Part shown: piece after piece, positions 49,706 through 58,358 of the stretch
Layout of the letters: each line of letters opens with the position of its first letter
Numbering within the stretch: the stretch's first letter is position 1
NCBI RefSeq assembly: GCF_016862375.1
Contig: NZ_BOMV01000069.1
Span: forward strand, 1 to 64,000
DNA: 64,000 nucleotides
Source of the DNA: Paractinoplanes rishiriensis
GTDB lineage: Bacteria; Actinomycetota; Actinomycetes; Mycobacteriales; Micromonosporaceae
Direction of reading: 5' to 3'
Program-made: the position numbers and the translations under genes
Notes under the pieces: model-generated
Database searches by the model: none
Seen by the model: the letters and a program-made list of their open reading frames with translations, nothing else
Told to the model about the DNA's origin: nothing

Positions 49706-52700
49706 TGCGTTACTTCTACTACCTGTCGCCCCTTGCCCGAGATCGGGCAGCTGGTCCGCACCGGGCAGACCCGGCACCGGCTGTTGGCCACGGCCGAAAA
49801 GGTGGCGGCGGCCATCGTCTCGGCGGTGCGCTTCACCATGGCGTACGCCCATTGCGGATCGGTCGCCTCGGCGAGCGCCACCTGCATCTGCTCCCGGGCC
49901 TCCTTGCCGGGCCCGAGCTGCACCAGAGCCGCGCCGCCGCTCTCGGCACCGTAGTCCCGGAAGGCGCCGGCCTCCACCGCGGCCTGATAACCGGCCAGCT
50001 GGGCATGCTCATCCAGATCGGCGGCCGCCACCGCGGTCGTCTTGCCGGTCTTGAGGTCGATCACCACGAGCCGCCCCTCGTCGTCGATCTCGAGCCGGTC
50101 CACCCGCCCGGTGAGCTGAATCGGCCGCCGCTCATCCTCGAGCCGCACGGTGAACTCGTGCTCGATGGCCAGCAGCCGCCGCGGGTTGACGGCCAGCCAG
50201 CGCAGCAGCTTGTCCACCATGCCCTGAGCCCGCTCCTGCTCCGGCCCGGCGAGCCAGCGAGCAGCCAGCTCGATGGCGTCAAAACGGGCGGACACATACT
50301 CGACCAGCTTCTCCCGATCGGCGTTGGCATCCTCGGCGAGCATGGCGGCGGCGTGCACCAGGTTGCCGACCCCCTGCGCGGGCCCCGGCGGTGCGGCGCC
50401 CCCGTGCCGCTCCAGCAGCCAGCGAAGACTGCACCGCAACGCACTCTCCATCGAGGAGGGTGTGACCTTGACGGCCTCCCCCTCGTCGACCAGCGGCCGG
50501 TCGTCGGAGAGCGGCCGAAGCCCCCACCACTCGTCCGGATGAGCGCCGGGCACGCCGGCCACCGCCAGCCGGGCGAGCTCAGCGGCCGCGGCGCGCCGCC
50601 GGCCGGGCGTCTCGTTGACCCCCACCACGACGGCACGAAGCTCGGCCACCAGCGCGGCGAGCGTGAGTGCCCGGGGCGCCCGCCCGACGATCAGCTCCTC
50701 GTCATGGCCGGCCGGCTCCCCCGCGCCCGGATCGGCCGCAGCCTGATCGTCCCCGGGCTCGTCGATCTCGGCCTCGTCGACAACCTCCCCAGGTTCCGAT
50801 TCATCAGGTTTTCCGGACTTGGCCCCGGTGGGGCCGTCGGGTGGACCGGTGGGGCTGTCGGGGTCGGCGGGTGGACCGGTGGGGCCGTCGGATGGGCCGG
50901 GTGGGCCGGTGTCCCAAGGGTCGGGTGGGGTTTCCGGGTCGGGGGGTGGTGCGTCGGGGCCGGTGGAGGGGCCGGGGATGGTGTGGGCGAGTTCGGTGAG
51001 GAAGCGACTGGGCTGTTCCTCGCCGTCAGTGCCGCCGACGCCGGCCGAGGCCACGGCGGTGACCACGAGTTTGCGGCGGGCTCGGGTGGTGGCCACGTAG
51101 AACAGGCGGCGTTCCTCGTCGAGCAGCGCGGAGGTCTCGCCGACCACCGCGGCCGGGCCCGAGGCGGCGCGGCCGGCGAGCACGTCGACCAGGCGTTCGG
51201 AACCGAGCAGGCTGCCGCGCAGGCGCAGGTCGGGCCAGATGCCCTCCTGGACCCCGGCCAGCACCACCACGTCCCACTCGAGGCCCTTGGCGGCGTGCGC
51301 GGTGAGCAGCCGTACCGCCTCGCCCCGGTCGGCGCTCGGCGCGATCGAGTCGGCCGGCAGGTCCTGGCCCAGGACGTGGTCGAGGAAGACCTCGGTGCGC
51401 GCGCCCGGCAGCCGGTCCACGAAGCGCGCCGCCGCGTCGAACAGCACCACCATGGAATCCAGGTCACGATCGGCCGCCTCGGCCCGCCACTGCCGCGCCC
51501 GCCCCACGTCGGGATCGTCGGTGGGCCCGGACCGGGTGCTCATCGCATACCACCGTTCGGCCAGGCCGCTCTCCCGCCAGACCGTCCACAACACCTGCTC
51601 GGCCGTGGCACCAGGCGCCGCCGCGGCCGCCCGCGCGGTTGCCAGCAGCCGCGCCACGGTCTGCGCCGGAACTGCCCACCGCCGCTCCACCAGGTCGAGA
51701 CCCGCCGGATCACGAACCGCGTCGACCAGCAACTCCCCCGACGGCCGCCGGTCACCCGCCGCCAGCGCGAGAGCCCGAAGCCCCTGCCGCAACCGCCGCT
51801 CGGCCAGCGGGTCGGCCCCACCGAGCGACGAATGCAGCAGCGCGACCGCCGCCTCCTCGTCCAGCGCGTCGGGGTCGAGCGCACACCGCAGCAAAAGCAG
51901 GAACGGCGCCACCGCCGGCTGAAGGTGCAGCGGCAGATCTTCGGCGTGCGTCACGGTCGGCACGCCCGCGGCGGCCAGAGCGCGCTGCATGGATGGCAGC
52001 TGCAAGGAGGTGGAACGCAGCACCACCGCCATCCGTGACCACGGCACCCCGTGCAGCAGGTGCGCTTCCCGGAGAGCGTGCGCCACATATGCGGTCTCCG
52101 CGGTCCCCGACCGAAATGTCCGCACGACGGCCCCGTCACCCTCGGCGGAATGGGGTGCGGATGCGGCGGGCGGGGGTGGGGCGTCGTCGGGCGTGGTGGG
52201 GGTGGGTGGGTGCATGGGGCGGTGGGTCACGGGGCCCCGCATGCGGCGGGCCACTCGGGACGTTGCGGTGAGCAGGGGTGGGGCCGCTCGGTAGTTGGTG
52301 TGGAGGGTGATGGATTCGGCTACGGCGCCCGAAGCGGTGCGGAACTTCAGCGGGAAGTCGGGGACCGCGGACGGGTCGGCGCCGCGGAAGCCGAAGACGG
52401 AGGAGTCGGGGTCGGCGAACGCCACCAACGGTTTGCCACCGCCTGCCACCAGGGACAGGAGCTCAATCTGGGCGGGGTCGGTGTCGGCCAGTTCGTCGAC
52501 GTAGACGTGGGCGAGACGGTTGCGTTCGGCTGCCAGCAGCTCGGGGTCGTCGGAGAGCAGGCCGGTGGCGGCGCGGACCAACTCGGCCGGGTCGTAGGCC
52601 GCCGAGCCCCTGGTGGTCACGTCGCGCAGGGCCAGGACGGCGACGTATTGGCGCAGGAAGCGGGCCGCCGCGGGCCAGTCGTCGCGGCCCAGGCGTTCGC

Positions 52701-53301
52701 CGAGGCGGGCCAGCTCGGCGGGGGTCACGCCGCGTTCGGCGGCTCGTTGCATGAGGTCGCGGAGCTGCTGGGCGAACGCCTTGGTGGGCAGGGCGGGGCG
52801 CAGGCCCTCGGGCCAGCCGATCTCGTCGGGGGCGTCGGGGTCGCCGACCACCTCGAGGAGCTCGCGGATGATCAGATCCTGCTCGGGGCCGGTGAGCAGG
52901 CGGGGTGAGGGCTCGCCGCGTTCGGCGGCGGCCCGGCGGAGCAGGGCGAAGGCGTACGCGTGGAAGGTGCGCACCAGGGGCTCGTGGACGATGCGGCCGG
53001 GGTCGCCGGCGACGCGGGCCTCGATGCGGTCGCGCAGAGCCAGGGCGCCCCGGCGGCCGAACGTGAGCACCAGGATGCGTTCCGGGTCGACGCCCTCGGC
53101 TATCCGGGCGGCAACGGACTCGACCAGGACCGTGGTCTTGCCGGTGCCGGGGCCGCCGACCACCAGCAGCGGGCCGTCGGTGTGGGCGACCACGTGACCC
53201 TGCAACGGGTCGTTGAGCAGCGCGGGGCGGGCCGCCGGGGGGTTGCGCACCAATCGATACGCCGGGCGGCGCGCCGCTGGGGAAGGGGCCGGCGTACTCA
53301 C
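49702..53301 (-). CDS. adnA: AdnA helicase-nuclease subunit
   Basis: A 1199-residue partner of AdnB: motif I VVGGPGTGKTTVLV, GRRGALALRDR, motif VI-like FYVATTRARRKLVV, and a C-terminal RecB nuclease with RLVVIDLKTGKTTA and QLAGYQAAVEAG. A cluster-type Cys set (ALRCSLRWLL and SRCRVCPVRTSC) suggests a 4Fe-4S bound nuclease. Between helicase and nuclease parts (about residues 770-835) lies a Pro/Gly/Asp-rich linker of repeated PTGPP/PDPP type. The GTG at 53301 has a weak ribosome site, and an insertion element begins only about 18 bp upstream, so the original promoter or start may be altered. Confidence 0.93.
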   Translation of the reverse strand: MSTPAPSPAARRPAYRLVRNPPAARPALLNDPLQGHVVAHTDGPLLVVGGPGTGKTTVLVESVAARIAEGVDPERILVLTFGRRGALALRDRIEARVAGDPGRIVHEPLVRTFHAYAFALLRRAAAERGEPSPRLLTGPEQDLIIRELLEVVGDPDAPDEIGWPEGLRPALPTKAFAQQLRDLMQRAAERGVTPAELARLGERLGRDDWPAAARFLRQYVAVLALRDVTTRGSAAYDPAELVRAATGLLSDDPELLAAERNRLAHVYVDELADTDPAQIELLSLVAGGGKPLVAFADPDSSVFGFRGADPSAVPDFPLKFRTASGAVAESITLHTNYRAAPPLLTATSRVARRMRGPVTHRPMHPPTPTTPDDAPPPPAASAPHSAEGDGAVVRTFRSGTAETAYVAHALREAHLLHGVPWSRMAVVLRSTSLQLPSMQRALAAAGVPTVTHAEDLPLHLQPAVAPFLLLLRCALDPDALDEEAAVALLHSSLGGADPLAERRLRQGLRALALAAGDRRPSGELLVDAVRDPAGLDLVERRWAVPAQTVARLLATARAAAAAPGATAEQVLWTVWRESGLAERWYAMSTRSGPTDDPDVGRARQWRAEAADRDLDSMVVLFDAAARFVDRLPGARTEVFLDHVLGQDLPADSIAPSADRGEAVRLLTAHAAKGLEWDVVVLAGVQEGIWPDLRLRGSLLGSERLVDVLAGRAASGPAAVVGETSALLDEERRLFYVATTRARRKLVVTAVASAGVGGTDGEEQPSRFLTELAHTIPGPSTGPDAPPPDPETPPDPWDTGPPGPSDGPTGPPADPDSPTGPPDGPTGAKSGKPDESEPGEVVDEAEIDEPGDDQAAADPGAGEPAGHDEELIVGRAPRALTLAALVAELRAVVVGVNETPGRRRAAAAELARLAVAGVPGAHPDEWWGLRPLSDDRPLVDEGEAVKVTPSSMESALRCSLRWLLERHGGAAPPGPAQGVGNLVHAAAMLAEDANADREKLVEYVSARFDAIELAARWLAGPEQERAQGMVDKLLRWLAVNPRRLLAIEHEFTVRLEDERRPIQLTGRVDRLEIDDEGRLVVIDLKTGKTTAVAAADLDEHAQLAGYQAAVEAGAFRDYGAESGGAALVQLGPGKEAREQMQVALAEATDPQWAYAMVKRTAETMAAATFSAVANSRCRVCPVRTSCPISGKGRQVVEVTQ

Positions 53302-53308
53302 CGAAGGC

Positions 53309-53355
53309 CCGCCGGGAAGCCCCCGGCTTCAGCCGTGGGGAGGGATGGCGGACAA
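53309..53355. repeat. IS605/IS1341-type end hairpin, left of tnpB
   Basis: A hairpin CCCCCGGCT-TC-AGCCGTGGG (53320-53339, one mismatch) followed by GAGGGATGGCGGACAAG. It resembles the 3' end of IS1341-type elements (CCCACGGC/GCCGTGGG) and is in the same orientation as the right-hand copy at 54098-54132. Confidence 0.65.
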
Positions 53356-53406
53356 GCGTGAATGTCGTGCTTACACATCGCGTGGCCCTCGGTAAGATTT
53401 TCGGGT

Positions 53407-54114
53407 GTGCGGACGGCATACAAGTGTCGGGCCTACCCGACCCCCGCGCAGGCCGCGACGTCGTACAAGCAGACCGACGCGGCGCTGACCGCGTGGAAGC
53501 AGACCGTCGAGCTGGCGTTTTTGTCCGAGGTGTCGTCGGTCCCGTTGCAGCGGACGCTGCGCCACCAGCACGCCTCTTTCGCGACCTTCTTCGCCGGACG
53601 CGCCCGGTACCCGCGGTTCAAGTCCCGCACCGGCCGGCAGTCCGCGTCCGTCGAGAACTTCGCCGTCCTGTCCACCGGACAGCGGATCGTCAACCCACGG
53701 CACCTGGAACGCCAGGCCCGCAACCTCGCCCGCTACCAGCGGCGACTCGCCCAAGCCAGCTCGGACTGCGGGTGGGGCGAGTTCCGTCGCCAGCTCGAAT
53801 ACAAGGCCGAGCACGCCGGACGCACCCTGGTCGTCGTGGACCGCTGGCTGCCCAGCTCCAAAACTTGCTCGGCGTGCGGGCACCTGCTCGCCGCGGTCTC
53901 TCTCGGGACATCTCACTGGACGTGTCCCGGATGCGGCACTCGGCACGACCGGGACCACAACGCCGCCAAGAACATCATTGCGGCTGGTCGAGCCGTAGCC
54001 CGCACACCGGGCAATGCCTGTGGAGCTGATGTCAGACGGCAAGGGCCCGCCCTTTCGCAGTCGGCCGTGAAACAGGAACCCCAACCCGCGAAGGTTGGAA
54101 TCCCACGCCTTTAG
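53407..54114 (+). pseudogene. tnpB: Internally deleted TnpB (IS1341 type)
   Basis: An open frame of 235 residues instead of about 370-400. The N-terminus VRTAYKCRAYPTPAQAA is intact and PRFKSRTGRQS follows. The sequence then jumps to FAVLSTGQRIVNPRHLERQARNLARYQRRLAQ, and again to GWGEFRRQLEYKAEHAG. The deletions remove the RuvC-I Asp (GxDxG) and the RuvC-II Glu segments. The zinc finger CSACG/CPGCG and RuvC-III DRDHNAAKNI remain. The protein cannot be an active RNA-guided nuclease. Both deletions keep the frame, so I cannot exclude that a small product is still made. GTG 53407 starts it. Confidence 0.85.
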
Positions 54115-54132
54115 GCGTGGGGAGGAAGTCAA
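54098..54132. repeat. IS605/IS1341-type right end
   Basis: A perfect hairpin CCCACGCCT-TT-AGGCGTGGG (54102-54121) followed by GAGGAAGTCAA, the standard right end of tnpB elements and the 3' part of an omega RNA. It overlaps the last codons of tnpB. Confidence 0.85.
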
Positions 54133-54161
54133 GGCAACAAGGTAACCACGGGGGTACGACG

Positions 54162-55184
54162 TTATTCGACGGCAGGCTTGGCGATCGATGCGCGCAGCCG
54201 CACCGGCATCGGCAGGCGGGTGACCACAGGGTCGCTGGGCGGGCCCAGCAGCTTCTCGACCGCCTCCCAGCCGAGCTGGTAGTGCGGCAGCGAGATGCTG
54301 GTCAGCGGCGGGCGCAGCCAGGCGGCCAGCTCGGAGTCGTCGAAGGACAGCACCGAGACATCCCGGGGAATGACCCGGCCGGCCTCGCGCAGGGCCTGAT
54401 AGGTGCCCAGCGCCACCCGGTCGTTCAGGCAGATCAGGGCCTTGGGGACGAGCCCCTCGGCCAGGGCGCGGCGGACCGCCTCGTACGCCGAGTCGGGCCA
54501 CCAGTCGCAGTCGATGACACCCGCCAGGCGTACCCCGGCCTCGCCCAGCCCCTCCCTGATGCCGGCCAGGCGCTCGCGGCTGGCGAAGACCCCGCCGCCG
54601 GTGTTGCCGACCAGGTGGATGCCCTGGCGGTGACCGGCCTCGAGCAGCGTGCGCGCCGCGCTGAAGCCGGCCGCCAACTCGTCCGGGACCACCGCGTGCT
54701 GGGCCGGCTTGGCCGCACGGGTGAGGCAGTTGAGCAGCACCACCGGGCGGCCGCGCAGCAGCTTGGGCAGTCGCACGTACCTGGTGAACATGCTCGCGTA
54801 GAGGAACGCGTCGACCTGCCGGTCCAGGAAGTCCGAGATCAGCTTCTCCTCGACGACCGGGTCGCCCTCGGTCTCGCCGATGAACAGCAGGTGCCCGCGG
54901 GCCACGGCCGCGGCGAGGCTGCCGTGGATGGCGCCGCCGGCGTACGGGTCCGAGGCGATCGTGTCGGAGAGCAGCGCGATCGTCCGGGTGACCTTGGTGC
55001 GCAGGCTGCGGGCCATCAGGTTGGGCCGGTAGTCCAGCTCCTGGGCCGCCCGGAGCACCCGTTGCCGGGCGTCTTCGGAGATCCTCATGTCCAGGTGGCG
55101 TCCTGCCAGGACGAAGGAGGCCGTGCTGCGGGACACGCCGGCCCGCTGGGCGACCTGCAGCAGGGTCGCGCGTTGCGGCGCCAT
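54162..55184 (-). CDS. LacI family transcription repressor
   Basis: A 340-residue LacI/GalR regulator: HTH TLLQVAQRAGVSRSTASFVLAGR at residues 7-29 with hinge helix LDYRPNLMARSLR, then a periplasmic-binding-protein-like effector domain (TIALLSDTIASDPYAGGAIHGSL). The sugar effector cannot be read from sequence. No sugar transport genes are adjacent, so it may act elsewhere. Confidence 0.93.
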   Translation of the reverse strand: MAPQRATLLQVAQRAGVSRSTASFVLAGRHLDMRISEDARQRVLRAAQELDYRPNLMARSLRTKVTRTIALLSDTIASDPYAGGAIHGSLAAAVARGHLLFIGETEGDPVVEEKLISDFLDRQVDAFLYASMFTRYVRLPKLLRGRPVVLLNCLTRAAKPAQHAVVPDELAAGFSAARTLLEAGHRQGIHLVGNTGGGVFASRERLAGIREGLGEAGVRLAGVIDCDWWPDSAYEAVRRALAEGLVPKALICLNDRVALGTYQALREAGRVIPRDVSVLSFDDSELAAWLRPPLTSISLPHYQLGWEAVEKLLGPPSDPVVTRLPMPVRLRASIAKPAVE

Positions 55185-55480
55185 GAACGAAGTGTTCCAC
55201 GTGATCGGCAGCGAGTCAGCATGCGCAAAACGTGACTACCCGATTACTGATCGACATCACTTGACGCCCCGCACCCCGCGGAGCAGGGTCGAAGCTAAAC
55301 CCATCTAGCTCCCTGTCGGGCCGGCAGCGCCGCATCGCACCGGTCCGGCAGGGTCCACGGACAGACGCGCCCCGGCGATTTGCAACCCCGCCGGAGGGCT
55401 GGCGCGAGCGCACCGAGCGTGTCCGGTGAGAGCACGCCCCGGCGCGCCCCCAGCCGTCCAGCGGGCTCGCCGGGGCCCTG
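55185..55480. other. No gene recognised
   Basis: About 300 bp, GC-rich, without a supported gene; it should contain the promoter of the LacI regulator. No palindromic LacI operator was clear to me. Confidence 0.45.
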
Positions 55481-55520
55481 GTCACGCCGGGTGGGTGTGG
55501 TGACACCCACCCGGCGTGAC
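55481..55520 (-). terminator. Strong hairpin terminator of the LOG gene pair
   Basis: An 18-bp perfect stem GTCACGCCGGGTGGGTGT/ACACCCACCCGGCGTGAC with a 4-nt loop, 19 bp after the stop of the LOG gene on the minus strand. No long T-tract. Confidence 0.8.
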
Positions 55521-55538
55521 GCGGTCAGAGGCGCCCGG

Positions 55539-56084
55539 TCAGGACAGCGTCTCCTCGATGAGGTCGAGGGCGGCCGGTACGGATTTCGCGAGGGTCACCC
55601 GGGCGAGGGCGGCCGTCCGGACGAACTCCGTGCCGGCCAGCTGGTCGAGCCAGGTGAGCAGGCCGTCGTAGAAGCCGTCCGGGTCGACCAGCACGATCGG
55701 CTTGCGGTGCAGGTCGAGGGTGGCGGTGGTCCAGACCTCGAACAGCTCGTCGAGCGTGCCGAGCCCGCCGGGCAGGGTGAGGAACGCGTCCGACCGTTCG
55801 ATCATCAGGTTCTTCCGGGTGCCCATGTCGGACGTGATGATCAGCTCGTCCGCGGCGAGGTCGGCCACCTCGAGGTCCACCAGGGACTGCGGGATGACGC
55901 CGAGGGTGTGCGCGCCGCCGGACCGGGCGCCGTCGGCCACCGCGCCCATCATGCCGACGCAGCCGCCGCCGGAGACCAGGCTGTGCCCGCGGGCGGCCAG
56001 TTCGGCGCCGGCGCGGGCGGCCAGGTCGAGCCACTTCTGGTCGAGGGTGCTGGACGAGGCGCAGAAGACGCAGATCGCGGCCAC
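55539..56084 (-). CDS. LOG family (TIGR00730) Rossmann protein
   Basis: A 181-residue lysine-decarboxylase-like/LOG family protein, which in known cases hydrolyses nucleoside 5'-monophosphates to base and ribose phosphate (cytokinin activation in plants). Motifs SGGGCVGMMGAVADGA and LPGGLGTLDELFE (PGGxGTxxE) are intact. GTG 56084 starts 1 bp after the stop of the upstream paralogue. Confidence 0.92.
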   Translation of the reverse strand: MAAICVFCASSSTLDQKWLDLAARAGAELAARGHSLVSGGGCVGMMGAVADGARSGGAHTLGVIPQSLVDLEVADLAADELIITSDMGTRKNLMIERSDAFLTLPGGLGTLDELFEVWTTATLDLHRKPIVLVDPDGFYDGLLTWLDQLAGTEFVRTAALARVTLAKSVPAALDLIEETLS

Positions 56085-56085
56085 G

Positions 56086-56865
56086 TCACCGCTGCCCGTG
56101 GGTCTCGGCCAGCGCCGCGTCAGCGTCCACGATGATCTGCACCGCCTCGTCCACATCGTCGGTGACCTGGATCAACTCCAGGTCGGCCTCGTTTATCTTG
56201 CCGTCCTCGAGCAGGACCTTCTTGATCCAGTCGAGCAGGCCGGCCCAGTACTCCGAGCCCATCAGGATCACCGGGAACCGGGTGACCTTCTTGGTCTGCA
56301 CCAGGGTGATCGCCTCGAACAGCTCGTCCAGCGTGCCGAAGCCGCCGGGCAGGACCACGAACGCCTGGGCGTACTTCACGAACATGGTCTTGCGGACGAA
56401 GAAGTAGCGGAAGTCGATGCCGATGTCGACCCAGTCGTTGAGGCCCTGCTCGAAAGGCAGCTCGATGCCGAGGCCCACGGACATCCCGCCGGCCTCGGTG
56501 GCGCCCCGGTTGGCCGCCTCCATCACCCCGGGCCCGCCCCCGGTGATCACCGCGTAGCCCGCCTCGGCGAGGGCCGCACCCAGGTCGGCGGCCATCTCAC
56601 ACTCGGCGCTCTCAGGCTTGCTGCGGGCCGAGCCGAACACGCTCACCGCGGGCGGCAGGTCGGCCAGGCTGTCGAAGCCCTCCACGAACTCGGAAAGGAT
56701 GCGCAGCGAGCGCCAGGCGTCCTTGGTCTTCCACTCGCGCCGGTGATGCGAGTCGAGCAGTTTCTCGTCGGCGGTGCTGGAGGGAATCGATTCGCGGCGC
56801 AGAGTCACCGCGCCGCGATGACGCTCCGGCTCGGCTCGCCGTCGCCCGTTGGTGCCGTCCGTCAT
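56086..56865 (-). CDS. Second LOG family protein, longer paralogue
   Basis: A 259-residue paralogue with an N-terminal extension (RRRAEPERHRGAVTLRRESIPSS, LLDSHHRREWKTKDAWRSLRILSEFVEGFDSL). The core has TGGGPGVMEAANRGA and LPGGFGTLDELFEAITL. The two neighbouring paralogues share an operon; in M. tuberculosis the LOG protein Rv1205 and a paralogue have separate sites. Confidence 0.92.
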   Translation of the reverse strand: MTDGTNGRRRAEPERHRGAVTLRRESIPSSTADEKLLDSHHRREWKTKDAWRSLRILSEFVEGFDSLADLPPAVSVFGSARSKPESAECEMAADLGAALAEAGYAVITGGGPGVMEAANRGATEAGGMSVGLGIELPFEQGLNDWVDIGIDFRYFFVRKTMFVKYAQAFVVLPGGFGTLDELFEAITLVQTKKVTRFPVILMGSEYWAGLLDWIKKVLLEDGKINEADLELIQVTDDVDEAVQIIVDADAALAETHGQR

Positions 56866-57028
56866 GCCACAAAGGTAGTGCGGACGGTCAGTACCCGGTG
56901 AATAACCGGGTGGGTTTCGGTAAGAGGATTGCGGCTAGGCGGCCTTTTTGCCAGATTGAAGCAACGGACGGTAGCTCTGAAGCGTCTGTACAGTTACGAA
57001 ATCGACGGCACGGCGCAAGGGAGCAACC

Positions 57029-57211
57029 GTGACGAACCGATACGAGCGGATGAAGATGCAGCGCCGTATGCAGCGGCGCATCCGGTTGGTGGTCGAGGAA
57101 CGCCGGATGGCGCTCGGCAGCCGCACGCCGGTCATCGACGATGAAACCACGATCGAGATCCCGCCGCAGGCGCTGCGCGCCATCGGCCGGGTGACGGTGA
57201 ATCCCGCCTGA
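57029..57211 (+). CDS. Small basic protein next to dapE
   Basis: A 60-residue protein from GTG 57029, with a very basic N-terminal half (RYERMKMQRRMQRRIRLVVEERRMALGS) and an acidic to neutral end (DDETTIEIPPQALRAIGRV). The opening suggests nucleic acid binding. Ribosome site is weak (AAGGGAG 12 nt upstream). It converges with dapE with 1 bp between. Confidence 0.55.
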   Translation: MTNRYERMKMQRRMQRRIRLVVEERRMALGSRTPVIDDETTIEIPPQALRAIGRVTVNPA

Positions 57212-57212
57212 G

Positions 57213-58283
57213 CTAGGCGGCCAGCCAGCGGTGCAGGGTCGCGGCGCCGTCCCGGATCTTGCCGATCTCCACGTGCTCCTCCGGCGCGTGCGCCAGCAGC
57301 GGATCACCCGGCCCGTAGTTGAGGGCCGGAATGCCGAGCGCCGCAAACCGGGCCACGTCCGTCCAGCCGAGCTTCGCGACCGGTTCGGCGCCGACCACGG
57401 CCAGGAACTCGCGGGCCGGCGGCGCGGTCAGCCCGGGCAGCGCGCCGGCGGCCGAGTCGGTCACCTCGACGCCGAAGCCGTCGAAGACCTCGCGCAGGTG
57501 CTCGGCGGCCTGCTTCTCGTCGCGATCCGGGGCGAACCGCAGGTTGACCTGGACCGTGCACTCGTCCGGCACCACGTTGCCGGCCACCCCACCGGCGACA
57601 CCGACCGCGTTGAGCCCCTCCCGATACGTACAGCCATCGATGGTGACCGTGCGTGGTCGATAGTCCTCGAGTCGCCGCAGCACCGCACCCGCCGCGTGGA
57701 TCGCGTTGACCCCGCGCCAGGCGCGGGCGGTGTGCGCCCGCCGGCCACTCGTGCGCACGGTCGCCTGCATCGTGCCCTGGCACCCCGCCTCGACCACGCC
57801 GTAGGTCGGTTCGAGCAGCACCGCGAAGTCGGCCCGCAGCCACTCGGGATGCTGCTCGGCGACCAGGCCGAGCCCGTTGTAGCGGGACTCGATCTCCTCC
57901 GCCTCGTAGAAGAGATAGGTGACGTCGTGCGCCGGGTCGGGCAGCGTGGTGGCCAGGTGCAGGGCCAGGGCGACGCCGGATTTCATGTCGGCGGAGCCAC
58001 AGCCGTAGATCAGGTCGTCCACGACGGTGGACGGCAGGTTGTCGTGGACCGGCACGGTGTCCAGGTGGCCGGCCAGCACCACCCGGCGCGCCCGGCCCTG
58101 GTCGGTGCGGGCCATCACGGTGTTGCCCAGCCGGTCGACACGCAGGTGCGGCTGCTGCGCGAGCACCTCCGTCACCCAGTCGGCGATCGCCTTCTCGGCG
58201 CGGGAAACGGACGGGACGTCGACCAGGGCGCGGGTCAGCACGACCGGGTCTACCAGCACGTCCGGGGTCAGCGGGTTCGCCAT
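57213..58283 (-). CDS. dapE: Succinyl-diaminopimelate desuccinylase
   Basis: A 356-residue M20 zinc enzyme hydrolysing N-succinyl-LL-DAP to LL-DAP and succinate for lysine and peptidoglycan. Metal and catalytic motifs: LAGHLDTVPVHDN, CGSADMKSGVA, FYEAEEIESRYNG and a terminal GDPLLAHAPEEHVEI. ATG 58283 starts MANPLTPDVLVD. Divergent from dapD, 75 bp apart, so the two steps may share regulation. Confidence 0.95.
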   Translation of the reverse strand: MANPLTPDVLVDPVVLTRALVDVPSVSRAEKAIADWVTEVLAQQPHLRVDRLGNTVMARTDQGRARRVVLAGHLDTVPVHDNLPSTVVDDLIYGCGSADMKSGVALALHLATTLPDPAHDVTYLFYEAEEIESRYNGLGLVAEQHPEWLRADFAVLLEPTYGVVEAGCQGTMQATVRTSGRRAHTARAWRGVNAIHAAGAVLRRLEDYRPRTVTIDGCTYREGLNAVGVAGGVAGNVVPDECTVQVNLRFAPDRDEKQAAEHLREVFDGFGVEVTDSAAGALPGLTAPPAREFLAVVGAEPVAKLGWTDVARFAALGIPALNYGPGDPLLAHAPEEHVEIGKIRDGAATLHRWLAA

Positions 58284-58358
58284 AGGCGGCACCATACCGG
58301 CCGATGGTGAATCACCCTCAGTGCTCGCTGCCGGGGTGGCTTTTAGTAGGGTGCGGCT

